Positions 43,386 through 53,681 of a DNA stretch of 64,000 bases are shown here, piece after piece. The DNA comes from Aselliscus stoliczkanus (lineage: Eukaryota; Chordata; Mammalia; Chiroptera; Hipposideridae), in the NCBI GenBank assembly GCA_033961575.1, contig CM066736.1:10449501-10513500 (forward strand), read 5' to 3'. Made by a program: the position numbers and the translations under genes. Below the pieces are notes generated by a model. That model did not search any database. It was given only the letters and a program-made list of their open reading frames with translations, and was not told where the DNA came from. The number at the start of each line of letters is the position of its first letter. Position 1 is the first letter of the stretch.

Positions 43386-43394
43386 TTCGAAGGC

Positions 43395-43585
43395 CGCGGT
43401 TCTCAGCTGTGGATTAAAAAGGCCTGGGGACCTTCTACAACTGATACTCTGGGCAGATCACAGGCCAGTTACATCCAAACATCTGGGGGTGGGAGCCCGG
43501 CATTGGTGGTTTGGTTCTTTGTTTCGTTTGTTTAAAGTCTCCAGGTGATTCCAATATATAGTGAAGTTTGGGGAACCAGTGGTCT
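43395..43585 (+). mobile_element. hAT-type MER20/MER5-like element
   Basis: Left end 'gcggttctcagctgtggatt', interior 'gcctggggaccttctacaac' and 'catctgggggtgggagcccg', right end 'ctccaggtgattccaatata' and 'gtttggggaaccagtgg'. Confidence 0.6.
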
Positions 43586-43634
43586 AAGGATTTTAATTTC
43601 CTGGCCTCCTATGAAACAGTGAGGATGGCCTGGT

Positions 43635-43960
43635 ATAGAAGGAAGGTCGTGAGCCAAAAATAAAATTAAATATCCAGGAGAGGCAAATCCATAGAGACAG
43701 AAAGCAGATTAGTGGTTGCCAGGGGCTAGGGGGGCAGGGAGAATTGGGGGTGACTGTTTAAAGGGCTGAGTTTCCTTTTGGAGTGTGTGTGTGTGTGTGT
43801 GTGTGTGTCTGTGAAAATGTTCCAGAACTAAATAGTGGTGGTAGGGGCACAACATTGTTGAATGTACTAAATGCCACTGAATTGTACAGTTAAAAATGGT
43901 CACAATGATAAATTTTACATTGTGTCTATTTTACCGCAATAAGAAATAAAGAAGATGACA
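43635..43960 (+). repeat. L1 3' end with internal GT tract
   Basis: 'agattagtggttgccagggg', 'gtactaaatgccactgaatt', 'gtacagttaaaaatggtcac', 'attttaccgcaataag' is the classic old L1 terminus. A (GT)n of about 13 units at 43783-43808 is embedded in it. Confidence 0.9.
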
Positions 43961-44024
43961 ATAACTACACAGAAATTAAGTAACTGAATTACACATAAGG
44001 TGTGTCTCTTGGAAGGTCAGAGCT

Positions 44025-44215
44025 CTGCGGTCAAACAAGGGGTCAGAGCTTGGCCTCTGGAGGCCGCCCTGGGTTCACATCCCCAGCCCGCCGCTTGCTG
44101 AGCGCTGTGCCACCCTGAGCTAGTGACCTCAGCTCTCTGTTCCTCTCTCGTGCCTCCCAAACTGGAGGTAAGAAAGGCAGGGACTCCATGAGTCATCCTG
44201 AGACTCGAATAGAAA
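44025..44215 (+). repeat. MIR SINE beside the CpG island
   Basis: 'cctctggaggccgccctggg', 'ttcacatccccagcccgccg', 'ctgagctagtgacctcagct' and 'ccaaactggaggtaagaaag' fit forward MIR, diverged and CpG-enriched. Confidence 0.55.
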
Positions 44216-44281
44216 ATGCAAAATACACTGCTGATGCATGCACCTTGGTCTTATCCTGAGCCACAGAAACGCATCTCAGGG

Positions 44282-44705
44282 GTTTTGTGAGACCCAGAGC
44301 CCTGGTGCCCACCGAGTAAGGGGCTTGTGCACGGCCACCCGGCAGGGGGGACGCCACCCAGCAGCAGGGGCGCCCGGGCCTGGCCCCCTGCTCCCCCGGG
44401 GCGGGGCCCTGACTCACCTGGCCCCGGCGCGGGCGGGGCTCCTCGCTCTCCTGGCGCTGCCAGCGGCCCACACCCGCGCACCGCCTTTCATCTCCCCTCC
44501 CCGTGGCTCCGGGCGCCACTTTCCCAATTGCCCAGGTGACGCCAGGGCTGAGCGCCCGGCTTCCGCAGGGCGCGGGGGCGGCCGCCGCCAGGTGGGGCCG
44601 GCCGCCAGGTGAGGCCGCTGGGCCCAGGCCGCGCCGCTCCGCGCCCCTCTGGTCTGTGGCGACACCTGCTGGCCGTCCACGGAGGGGACGCACCTCGGCT
44701 GGGAG
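44282..44705. promoter_or_regulatory. CpG island, candidate promoter
   Basis: This is the only long stretch with dense CpG and very high GC. It contains GC-box-like 'ggggcgggg' (44398) and 'gggcggggc' (44431), and no TATA box. Donor-like sites occur on both strands: plus CAG/GTGGGG with GT at 44592 and CAG/GTGAGG with GT at 44609; minus CAG/GTGAGT as ACTCACCTG at 44412-44420. Open frames up to 166 codons exist, as expected in GC-rich DNA. It could be the promoter of an unannotated transcript or an orphan island. No known first exon was recognised. Confidence 0.7.
44658..44672 (-). promoter_or_regulatory. CTCF-like motif at CpG-island edge
   Basis: The minus strand reads CCAGCAGGTGTCGCC, agreeing with CCASYAGRKGGCRSY at 14 of 15 positions (T for G at position 11). 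A weaker related site is at about 44583-44597. Binding is not demonstrated. Confidence 0.5.
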
Positions 44706-44719
44706 AGCCGGCTTCGATT

Positions 44720-45264
44720 CAGCAAATTCATTCTCAAGCGCCCACTAGGTGCGGTAGGGGTGGGGGTGTGCACCTTGCATGCGCTCCTTGGAATTTACGG
44801 AGTCCCCGAAAACTAAGAGAAGGATGCAAGTCGTATCATTCCTTGCTCAGATACAGCGTAACTCTAGGTGGGGGCATCCCTGCCAATCCTCTCTGAGGGG
44901 TTAAAGGGGGAAAGACTTAAAAGACGCTTTAAAACAAAACAAAACAACAACTCTCCATGGAAAGAGGGTGAAAGTAATCCAAGCAGTGGAAACAGCAAAT
45001 GCAGAGGCCCTGAAGTAGGAAGGCATCTGGCTATTTAAAGGATGTGAAAAAGGCCAGGCGCTGGAATATAGCGACTGTGGTATGAAGTAGGCAGAGCCTG
45101 GGTGATACCCTCTATACTCTCACTGTTCCCACGGGATCGCTGAGACCTGGACAAGAGAGGACTTGCCCTATGTTAGAAAGTGAGGCAGTGACCGCCAAGT
45201 CAAGTGGACTCCTAGGCCGGGCTCTCTCCACCACTCCATACCAGCCTCCACTGCTATTGGTGTC
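44720..45264. other. No recognised gene; possible L2 scraps
   Basis: The phrase 'atgcagaggccctgaagtag' (44999) is L2-like. Otherwise unassigned. Confidence 0.35.
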
Positions 45265-45360
45265 CAAGAATCCATTCAGTCAGTCAACAAACATTTCTGA
45301 AACAACTATGTGCCAAGGACTGCGCTAAACATTAAGGACATAATGGTAAATGAGATATAT
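45265..45360 (-). repeat. L2 LINE fragment
   Basis: 'cattcagtcagtcaacaaac', 'tatgtgccaaggactgcgct', 'aaggacataatggtaaatga' are the reverse L2 terminus. 45361-46099 holds no recognised feature beyond a CAT-rich run at 45783-45800. Confidence 0.75.
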
Positions 45361-46099
45361 TTCTTCAGATGCCTCTGAAAGCATCTAGTGAAGGCTCTAA
45401 CCAGGCTAACAAGATTGGAGAAGTCACCCCTTCCCCATAAGAGACAAACCCAAAGGAATGACTGTCTAATGGTGGAAATCTGGGACAAGTAGAGGCCAGG
45501 AGAGGAGGTATGTCAGCACTCCTCAAAGCACACCCTAAGAGTAAATTATTTAATTTCTGTCCCCACTTTTTTGTAGGAGTGAATCATTAAGCCACAGAAG
45601 GATTGCATTGGGATAGTGAGCTGGACCTCTCCTGAGATGCCAGAACCCTGGTGGCAGATTAAGCTCAGAGGATGTCTTAGTAAAAGAGTGCGCCCAGTTC
45701 TCAGACCAGAGAACTTATTCTCTACTGCATGCAAGAGAGTCCTCAATACGCGTTGCCCCAGTCAGGCTGATGGGGCCAGTATCACCCATCACCATCATCC
45801 TCCCCTCTGTCATGACCATCATGCAGGATTTACCGTCAGTGGCATCATTCAGAATTTTGAACAAGCTCCCAAGTCCTGGATTGATCAAAACCAAAAAAAG
45901 TTTATGAATCACTCCCCCTCCACCCCCCGTTCCAGCACTGGGGCTGGGACACCCGCGGACAGCTTGCAGAAGGGGCACGGTGATGTCCAGACAAATCATT
46001 TCAGCCTGGTGTGACAAACTGCTGCATTGGAGGTCATTGGAGAGAAAGAGGAGAGGGCTTGAGAGAGAGTGACAGGGGACCCACAAGGATCGCTGACCC

Positions 46100-46280
46100 A
46101 GGGGTTCTCGACGTGTGGGCCCGAAGCAGCAGGGATTTTTATCACTTGGAGGCTTGTTAGGAATGCAGGTTCTGAATTAGAAACTCTGGGGTGGGGTCCA
46201 GCAATCTGTGTTCTGAGCCCCCCCCCCCGCCCCCATCCCCAGGGGATTCTGACTCTTGCAGAAGACTGAGAACCTTGGGC
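46100..46280 (+). mobile_element. MER5A hAT element
   Basis: 'caggggttctcgacgtgtgg', 'tgttaggaatgcaggttctg', 'aaactctggggtggggtcca', 'gcaatctgtgttctgagc', and right end 'gactgagaaccttg'. A C-run interrupts it at 46218-46230. Confidence 0.85.
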
Positions 46281-46959
46281 TGAGGAGGGAAAGCCTGGAG
46301 GGGCCTGTAAATCTGTGGTTTTAACAAGCACCCAAGTGTCTGGGAATGGGACTTTAGTAGAAATTCCTGATTTTTCTTTACACCCAAATTTTGCATTCCT
46401 TTTTTCTTCCTTTGTCTGAGAATTATTGTCTCATCTGAATTCTGTGGGTGTGTTTTGTGCTCATCGGCTCTCAGCACCACACCAAAAAGCACAAAGAACA
46501 AATGAGGTCCATCAGAGATGTGGGGACCAACAAATCATCTGTCATCGGCTCTCCGGAGACACTTCTGGGTTTAACATTGAAAGTCCATGTCCCAGAGAAA
46601 TCTCTCAGTCTTCTAACAAACTGGGACAATCGGTCACCCTAGGTGGGCATTTATACATACGCTTTCCTGTGACCCCAAAAAACAAGCAACGTGAAATGAT
46701 GAGAGTTTCGAATGATTGTTTCTACAACCTTTTTATGCCAGTTCTAATCCCAGCCCAAATTTTGTCATCACCGTCTTTATGATTTAGTATTTCTGATCCA
46801 CTTTAATTACCAAAGCTCACAGGCAAAACGTTAACACATTTCATTTTTACAGCCATTGGACATTCGAATATCATTAAAACACGATTGTATAAAGCTGAAC
46901 ATGAACGTTCAGCAATTGTGCCCTTAGAAGAAACTTCTAGAGAAGTTAGAAGAAAGCTC
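46281..46959. other. No recognised gene or repeat
   Basis: Unassigned. 46780-46920 is AT-rich and repeat-free ('ctttaattaccaaagctcac'). Confidence 0.35.
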
Positions 46960-47110
46960 ACAACTACACTGGTTGTAATAGTCTTGAAATATAGAAACAG
47001 CCTAATGGATCAACAGGAGAGTGGTTAACCATATCATGATGTTTTCAAACATGGCACTGAAAACGAAATGAACCAAAAGCTACAAGTGTGAGTAATGGAG
47101 ATAACCTCTT
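46960..47110 (+). repeat. L1 fragment
   Basis: 'ggttgtaatagtcttgaaat', 'acagcctaatggatcaacag', 'gagagtggttaaccatatc' correspond to the end of an old L1. It may resume at 47375-47470 beyond a MIR. Confidence 0.6.
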
Positions 47111-47129
47111 TTTCATGCTGTTTTCATCT

Positions 47130-47372
47130 ATTTAACAAAGATTTATAGAAACACTTGCTGTGTGCCAGGTACCATTCTGAGCACTTTATAAATTTCAACT
47201 CAGTCAATCCTTATAACAACGCTTCGAGAGTAGGACAATTAGTATCCCCATTTTATAGGTCAGCAAACTGAGACACAGAATGGCTTGCCCAGGCTCACCC
47301 AGCTAACAAGTGGTAGAGTCAGGATTCGAACTCAAGCAGTCAGCCTACAGAGTCTGGCTTCTGGGCTACTAT
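47130..47372 (-). repeat. MIR SINE
   Basis: A nearly complete reverse MIR: 'gctgtgtgccaggtaccatt', 'ctgagcactttataaatttc', 'ccccattttataggtcagca', 'tggcttgcccaggctcaccc', 'gattcgaactcaagcagtca'. Confidence 0.92.
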
Positions 47373-47759
47373 CCAATGTTGAGAAGAGCCTGTGAGAGTG
47401 TATGGAAAGTGGTTCCCATATAATATTGTCAGTAATATTTGGTGGAAGGTGAAGATGCTTCCCAGTCTCTACCTAAAAATGTGTGCTACCCACAAACCCC
47501 TAGGATGACCCCTGGCCCATGAAAGCCCTCAGGACCTGATTTAATTAATGAAGGGGTGAATGAATGAATCCACAGATATTTGGATGACAGCCTTATATTT
47601 CTTAGTATTTTTGCATGGTCAGCAACTAGCCCAGGAGTTAGCACATAGTAGGGCTAAGGGATGACTGGATGGAGATAGAGATGAATAGCATTTGTCACCC
47701 AGTAGGCCCTCAGGAAATGATTAATCAATCATAGCATGATGATTTTTCTTCTGTTTCTT
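47373..47759. other. Unassigned with short GAAT run
   Basis: It contains 'gggtgaatgaatgaatccac' near 47554 and L2-like 'ggagttagcacatagtaggg' near 47633. No gene. Confidence 0.4.
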
Positions 47760-47875
47760 ATAGGCCCCTCCTGGCCCTCCCTCTAGACTAGGAACTCCAA
47801 GGGGGCAGGGACCCCAGCATCCTACCAAGGGCCTGGCACACAGTGGGTGCTCAGTAAAGGCTAAAGAACATGTGG
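47760..47875 (+). repeat. L2 LINE 3' terminus
   Basis: 'actaggaactccaagggggc', 'agggaccccagcatcctacc', 'gggcctggcacacagtgggt', 'gctcagtaaaggctaaag'. 47876-48559 is unassigned GC-rich sequence. Confidence 0.85.
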
Positions 47876-48559
47876 CTGAGCAGAGTGGGGCAAGAAGGAA
47901 CAGAAGCAGCCTAGGCTGGGCATGTTCTGGGAGCTCAGGCAGGAAGGCCCCAAAGGGCCAGCACCCTTGGGTACCTCTACGGGCAGCTCCAGATGGCTCC
48001 TGGCTGCGCCCTCGGTGACAGGCAGCTGAGCCCCTCCCTCTCTGTGCCCTCTGTGATGGGCAGAAAGTGGAGAGGAGAGCAAATGAAGGAGGTGGCCAGA
48101 GCCTAAGGTGAGGTAGGGCTGCAGAGGAAGCCTGCGGGTCTGTGGCTAAGGAGACCCCCTCTCCACCATGTCTTTTGCGGGGAGCTTCTCCCAGTTCCCT
48201 CCAGGGAGAAGCATCCTGACCCCAAGAAAAAGGCTCAGGAAGGAAAATATGTGCAGGCTGCCCCCCAAAAGCCACCCCCCTCATGAAAGCTCCAATGTCC
48301 ACCCTACCCTATAAGGAACTGCACCCCAGGAAGCAGTACTAAAACATCCAGTCTTCCTCCTCCCTGTTTGCCCAGCCTCACCTTCCCCTCCTGACACTTG
48401 GTGTATTTTCGCTTCCTTTTACCCCCTCCCCTCCTGGAGAGGAGACTCGTTATTAATTTTTGTAAATGTCCATATACTTGAAAAAGAATACGTGGCCTCT
48501 AATTGTGGGGTTCCACGCATGTCCATTAGATCTGGGTTGTTAATTGTGCTGTTCTAATC

Positions 48560-50075
48560 TTCTAGGTTCTTACTTTTTATCCAGCTCTCAATGACTGAGA
48601 GAGAGGCATGTTAAAATCTTCCACAGTAATTGTGGATTTGGGACATGTTAAGTGTGTACAAGTTTAAAATTATTAGAGCTTCCTGTGAATTAAGTCTTTT
48701 CACATTATATTGTAAGCCTCTTTATTCCTGACAGTGCTCTTTGGCATAAAGTCTCTGGGGCAGATATTATAATATAGCCATGCAAGCTTGTTCCCAGTGT
48801 TTGCCTGGCTTCCATTTTTGTATCATTGTACTTCTAATTTTTCTGTGCCCTCAGCTGTGTCTTTTATAAACACTGTATAGCTGGTTATTATTTTTGTTTG
48901 TTCTTAGTCGATAAGATAATTCTTCTTATTGATATTACTGATCGATTTAGATTTCATGTGATTGCTGGTATGTTTGGATTTATATGTAACATCTTATGTT
49001 TGCAATGTTTACCATGCTTTTTTTCTAGGAAGCTCTTTTATTTGCTCTTTTCTGCCTTTTACTGGAATGCCCGAGTTTCCTTTATTTCCCTTTTTACTTT
49101 TCAGAAGTTGGAAGCTATACATTCTGGTCCGATTATTTTAGTGCCTACACTTACATTTTGTATTTGCCCCCGTTGGTTTCAAGCTACTCGTGGATCATTG
49201 AGTTAGTCAATATTTATACCTTTCTTTTCCAGCAATATGAAGACTTGGAGCACCTTTATTCAGATTATCCTGTGACAGTATTTATTTACACATGGGTTCA
49301 TAGCCTCAAAAACACTCATTGTTGTTGTTTTTTTATACAATTAGTGCATTTTGGTTTACCGACATATTTACCAGTTTCTTTTCTCCACTTCTGATCATAG
49401 TTCATGCTTCCTCTTGAACTTGCTTCCCTTCTTCCTAAAGTATATACGTTAGGAGCTGCCTTGGCATGTCTGTTGATAAAAGCTTTTCTTTTGTTTACTT
49501 GAAAATGTCTATTTCCACCCTCCTTCTTGATGGATAGTTTCACTGGGTATAGAATTCTGGGTTGTCAGTCACTGGGTCTCAGAATGTTGAAAACAGTGAC
49601 TTCCATCTTCTGTTGTTGCTGTTAAGAAGTATAATGTCAGGCTTTTGTTGGCAATCTTTCGTTTCAATTGATTAAGATCTTTTCAATTGAATACAATAGT
49701 CTTTGGCTCTGTGTTTTGCAGCTATAGTATGACATGCATTTATTTTTACTTTATCCTGCTTGGGATAGTTGTCCATTTTTAATCTGAGGATTCATGCCTA
49801 TTGTCAATTATGAAAGCCACTCTTTGAAGTCAATTATGAAAGCCTCTGTCCAATTTTCTCTGCTCTCTCCTGCTAAAATTCCTATTACAAATCTGTCAGA
49901 CCTTCTCATTCTAATGTCAAGGCCTCTGAACCTCATTTTTATATCTTCTGTCTTTTGGTCTTTTGGAGTGGCATTCTGGGAGTTTCCTCACATTTGTCTT
50001 TTAGCTCACATATGTGTCCTGTGTACTCCAAGGTGATGGTCATTATTAAGTCGGCTGCTAAATCTTGTTTTATGA
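48560..50075 (-). repeat. Long L1/HAL1-like remnant (ORF2 start and ORF1)
   Basis: The longest LINE remnant, about 1.5 kb antisense. Left part: 'tctggggcagatattataat', 'actgtatagctggttattat' (early ORF2). Right part: 'gatagtttcactgggtatag', 'cttctgttgttgctgttaag', 'tttatcctgcttgggatagt', 'cagaccttctcattctaatg' (ORF1 region). An ORF2-start to ORF1 segment without the distal ORF2 is consistent with an internal L1 piece or a half-L1 type. All frames are broken. Confidence 0.75.
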
Positions 50076-50184
50076 CTTAATTTTAAAAAGCTCATATATC
50101 AGTATATCAGAACTTTGTTTTTAAAAAACCTCCATTTTGTTGAAATACAGTTTTCTTTCTTTATTCATTTATTTTTGTATTTTA

Positions 50185-50275
50185 TGTAAAGCACTTCAGG
50201 ACATTACTCAGAGAAGGGATCTGTAGGCTGCCAAAAACGTCATGGCAGAAAGAAAGTTGAAACCCTCATCTAACA
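50185..50275. mobile_element. hAT-type MER fragment
   Basis: 'cactcagagaaggg'-like wording through 'gatctgtaggctgccaaaaa' and 'cgtcatggcagaaagaaag' resembles one end of a hAT MER element. It is a short fragment. 50276-50864 has no other recognised feature. Confidence 0.4.
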
Positions 50276-50864
50276 GGATGTTTTTTTTATATATATAATC
50301 CAAAATTTTCAGATATTTTGTAAGCAGAGGACTTGTGGTTTGGTAGTTCACAATATTACCAGGAAAAAACAACAACAACAAAAAACCAACCAAAGTCACT
50401 CTTGGAGATGCCCAAATGTGTCCCCAGCACTGCCTGGCCTGGACCTCATGGAATGGCCTGAGAATCAGGGAAATCCCAGGCCTTAGGTACCAGTTGAGTG
50501 TGGCTGTCAGTTAGCCCTCTAGTTGAGAAGGACAGTGGGGTGCAGATAATGGGCACACATAATAAAGATAACTTGATAGGTACTCAAAGATATTTCTCTC
50601 AGCGGGGAATTCTCCATGCCTGGGAGTCCAGAAAAGGAACAGGAATGAACCGCCGAGAAAACAGGAATGTATGAGGCATGGATCCCCCTTTGTGGGGTTC
50701 ACAGCCCAGCAAGGAGCAGGACCACGTTAATTTCATGGGGAAACTGAGGCTCTCAAGTGCTCTCCCAACTGTTCGCAAAAGTAATGTGCATCCACATGGT
50801 AGGAGCCTGGGACAGAGCCTGCTTCCTGGCAGCTACAAAACACACACGCAAAACTCTTGCTAGT

Positions 50865-51090
50865 TTACAAATCACTTTTATCCTCACAGCGGCCTTCTGA
50901 GTCTCCCTTTTGAAGATGGGTAAACTGAGGCTCAGAGGGCAAATAATGTACCGTCTCTGCACCTCAGTTTCTTGACCTGTCAAATGGGGATAATAATGGT
51001 ACCGACTGCTTCAGGCTGGTGTGAGGATGAAGTGCATTGATAATATATATGAAGCACTTACAATAGAGTAGTAAATAATAGTAATAATAA
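50865..51090. repeat. Inverted pair of MIR fragments
   Basis: A reverse MIR core at 50865-50945 ('gggtaaactgaggctcagag') is followed directly by a forward MIR at 50953-51090 ('ctgcacctcagtttcttgac', 'tgtcaaatggggataataat', 'gtgtgaggatgaagtgcatt'). The two cores are imperfect reverse complements separated by about 14 bases. Confidence 0.8.
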
Positions 51091-51169
51091 TAGTAGGTGT
51101 GACACGAGTGTTGGCGATTATTAGTCACACGTCCCCGCAGAATCTAACCCTCCCCATTGCCCCGAGTCA

Positions 51170-51360
51170 CACGGACTGCAGTGCCTTGTTTCATCTTCTC
51201 CGTTGCACTCACCCTGACATTATACATTCACTTCCCCATACGTTTACTCGTTATGTCTCCACGTAGCCTGTGCATGCTAGGAGGGCAGGAACCTCATCTG
51301 GTGTACCCCCCAAGCACGCTGGACATGGGCGCACTCAAAAGATAGTTCTCGGGTCTGTGA
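51170..51360 (+). repeat. L2 LINE fragment
   Basis: 'gcactcaccctgacattata', 'catgctaggagggcaggaac', 'ctcatctggtgtacccccca', 'gacatgggcgcactcaaaag' follow the L2 3' order. Confidence 0.65.
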
Positions 51361-51649
51361 GTGACTGAGAAAGTGATGGAGACTTGATTTCAAGAATTCC
51401 TGATGAGCTCTGAGCCCCGGGCCAGCCATTCCCTGTGAAACACAGCACACAGCCTCCGAAGTGTATAGATCTGGTCAGCCACGGCCACACTCAGAGTCAC
51501 TGACACCATGCCCGCCCTGTCTCCTCCAGTGGCGACCTCATGCCCAGGCCATGTTTATTTTGTGCTCCAAAATACACTCTGCTGGGATCTCCATTTACTA
51601 CACCTGGTGGCAACTCTTCATGTCTTGGACAGTCGACAAGTTCTCATAA

Positions 51650-51741
51650 GCAGAAATTAAACTAGTCTTCTCTGAATCTCCAGCAAGTACCAGGCAGCTG
51701 AAAGATGTTCAAATAAATGAATGAATGAATGAATGATGACA
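51650..51741 (+). repeat. L2 LINE terminus with GAAT tail
   Basis: 'tctgaatctccagcaagtac', 'caggcagctgaaagatgttc', then 'aaataaatgaatgaatgaat'. The tail keeps its short GAAT array (51716-51740) without expansion. Confidence 0.75.
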
Positions 51742-51744
51742 CCA

Positions 51745-51940
51745 GGATAGGGGTCCCAGATATAAGACACCTAGTTTAATTGGAATTTCAGATAATAATA
51801 CTTCTTTAGTATAAGTATGTCCCAAATACGGTGTGGGATATACTTATACTGAAAATCATTTGTTGGTTATCTGAAATTCAAATTTAACTAAACATCCTGT
51901 GTTTTTGTTTGCTTAACCTGGCAACTTTATAGCAAAGACA
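51745..51940. mobile_element. Palindromic MITE-like DNA element
   Basis: The arms are reverse complements around a centre near 51825-51840: left 'aatttcagataataatactt' and 'tagtataagtatgtccca', right 'ggatatacttatactgaaaa' and 'ggttatctgaaattcaaatt'. About 190 bp, no coding. The outer ends 'gtcccagatataagacacc' and 'catcctgtgtttttg' are also roughly complementary. The family resembles a known mammalian palindromic MER repeat. Confidence 0.75.
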
Positions 51941-52276
51941 CCTGCAGTAAGGGACAGGAAGCGGTGATAGAAGTCATACTTAAGTGTGGGCCTGGGCTTG
52001 CTGGGTAGGCGGACATAGCAAACAATGCGGCAGTGAGGACAGTGGGTGCTCAAGGGTGGCCTCAAAGTGTGTGACCCAGGGACGGTGGCCAGGACCTTGG
52101 GCCAACCCCTCTGCCTCCAATCTTGTAAAGGGACAGTCAAGGGACACTGAAGGCGGATGACTGCCAGAGGGAAGGGAAAATGTTGGGAAAATCACTTTGG
52201 AGAAGGGGACACTCTTATTTCATAGCCTGGCATGCTCAGGGTCTAGCACCTAACAGAGTCCTTAAGAAAAGTGTGA

Positions 52277-52277
<1 letters not shown>

Positions 52278-52321
<44 letters not shown>
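52278..52321. repeat. (CA)n microsatellite
   Basis: About 22 uninterrupted CA units. No recognised feature lies between it and 52499 except A-rich runs (52428-52468). Confidence 0.95.
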
Positions 52322-52323
<2 letters not shown>

Positions 52324-52499
52324 GAGGCCCTTCCAATCTGTCTTCTCTAAACTACATACTAGCTTTGGAGATCAGCAGGGGCACAAGACATTTTGCTCCT
52401 AATCAGGAAGTACTGCTATCTTCCAAAATTAAAAAAACAAGAAACAAGCAAAAAACAAACAAAAAAAACATCCCACATGTTTTTACAGAATTTCACAGA

Positions 52500-52780
52500 T
52501 TTTGACATTTAAGTCTTTTTGATGGAAAACTTTGAACATCCACAGTAGAGAGAGGAGCGTAACGAAGTCCTATGTATCTGTCACCGGAGTTTAGCAATTT
52601 CGTGTCTTGCCAACCTTGGTGCACTAGGACTCAGTGGCCCCCACCCCCACCCCGCTCCCCCACATCCATTTATTTTTGCATCTAGGCCTCATTTCCCCCC
52701 AAATACACACTTATTTCCCCATGAGTATTTTTAAAGCAAATCTCCATCACCATGTCATTTTATCCAACTTTACAACCTTT
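52500..52780. repeat. L1 3'-region remnant
   Basis: 'aactttgaacatccacagta', 'atgtatctgtcaccggagtt', 'tttttaaagcaaatctccat', 'gtcattttatcc' belong to the same old L1 3' region that opens the window at position 1. Confidence 0.6.
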
Positions 52781-52794
52781 AAGGGGTTTGTACC

Positions 52795-52925
52795 CGCACT
52801 GGGCACGCTCTGAGAGGCGGGTCTTGTAATCCCATTTCACACATGTGGAAACTGAGGCTCAGAGAGGTGACGTTCTTGTCCGAAGTGACAGAGGCATGCA
52901 GTGGCACTGGCACCAAACTGTCAGG
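52795..52925 (-). repeat. MIR SINE
   Basis: 'cgggtcttgtaatcccattt', 'cacacatgtggaaactgagg', 'ctcagagaggtgacgttctt', 'gacagaggcatgcagtgg'. Confidence 0.8.
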
Positions 52926-53470
52926 AGCCCCGGGCCCTAAGGCACCCCTCCCTCCGTGGGGCCCCATGGGGGCACAGAGCTGAACCCCGCCCCCCGCGGC
53001 CCCCAGCCCTCCTCCGCTTCCCCAGGCAGGGCTCCAGGCGGTCAGACTTTGATCGCTGCCAGGGCCGAATTCCAGATGGAGGCCCCACCAGCCCGCTCGG
53101 GCCACAGATTGATGGGGTGTTAATGATGTCAGGGTTTACAGACAAACTCTGGGCCTGGGCCTGTGCGAGGGCCGGGGCTGATTGTCAGCTGTGATGGGAA
53201 CCAGACTCCTTGGCCCCATTGGCTCTCTAGGAGAAGGCCCAGAGTGAGGAGGCGGCCTGGGGCTTCCCACAGTGGAGCAGCCAGCAGATCAGGAAGAGCG
53301 GTCAGACGGTGCGGGCTCCTCCAGGACGTCAGGGTGGCCCTCCGTGGGTCAGGGTGTCCGAAACCTCTCTGCGTAGGAGCTCATGGCAAGGGCTCCCGCT
53401 GAGGTGACTCTCCACCTTCCCTTCTCTGGATCCCAGGGCTCATCAGTAACAAAAGGAGGTGGAACTAGAT
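52926..53470. other. GC-rich, repeat-poor sequence
   Basis: No repeat was recognised. 53060-53190 includes 'gattgatggggtgttaatga' and 'gctgattgtcagctgtgatg', which look like unique, possibly conserved sequence. Overlapping open frames (74-108 codons) on both strands are not convincing exons. Confidence 0.35.
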
Positions 53471-53681
53471 CAGGGATCAGCAAAGTTTTTCTGTAAAGGC
53501 CAATAGCCAATACTTCAGGTTTTGCAAACCACATGGTCTCTACTGCAACTACCAAACAACATGAAAACTGCCATAGACAAGATCTGATCGGACGGGCATG
53601 GCTGTGTTCCAATAAAACTTTATTTACAAAAACAGATGGTGGGCCGTGTTGGACCCTCCCGTTGTAGTTTGCTAACTCCTG
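53471..53681 (-). mobile_element. MER3 hAT element
   Basis: The best MER3 copy here: 'cagggatcagcaaagttttt', 'ctgtaaaggccaatagccaa', 'gggcatggctgtgttccaat', 'aaaactttatttacaaaaac', 'gtagtttgctaactcctgg'. Flanks are loosely duplicated. Confidence 0.92.

Noticed and set aside
44193..44693. 166-codon open frame across the CpG island
   Set aside because: High GC depletes stop codons. It reads through the donor-like site and resembles no known protein.
45783..45830. CAT-rich run resembling a histidine-coding repeat
   Set aside because: Short, imperfect and without an exon context.
47721..48302. 193-codon open frame on the minus strand
   Set aside because: It overlaps an antisense L2 terminus and low-complexity GC-rich sequence; the composition looks non-coding.
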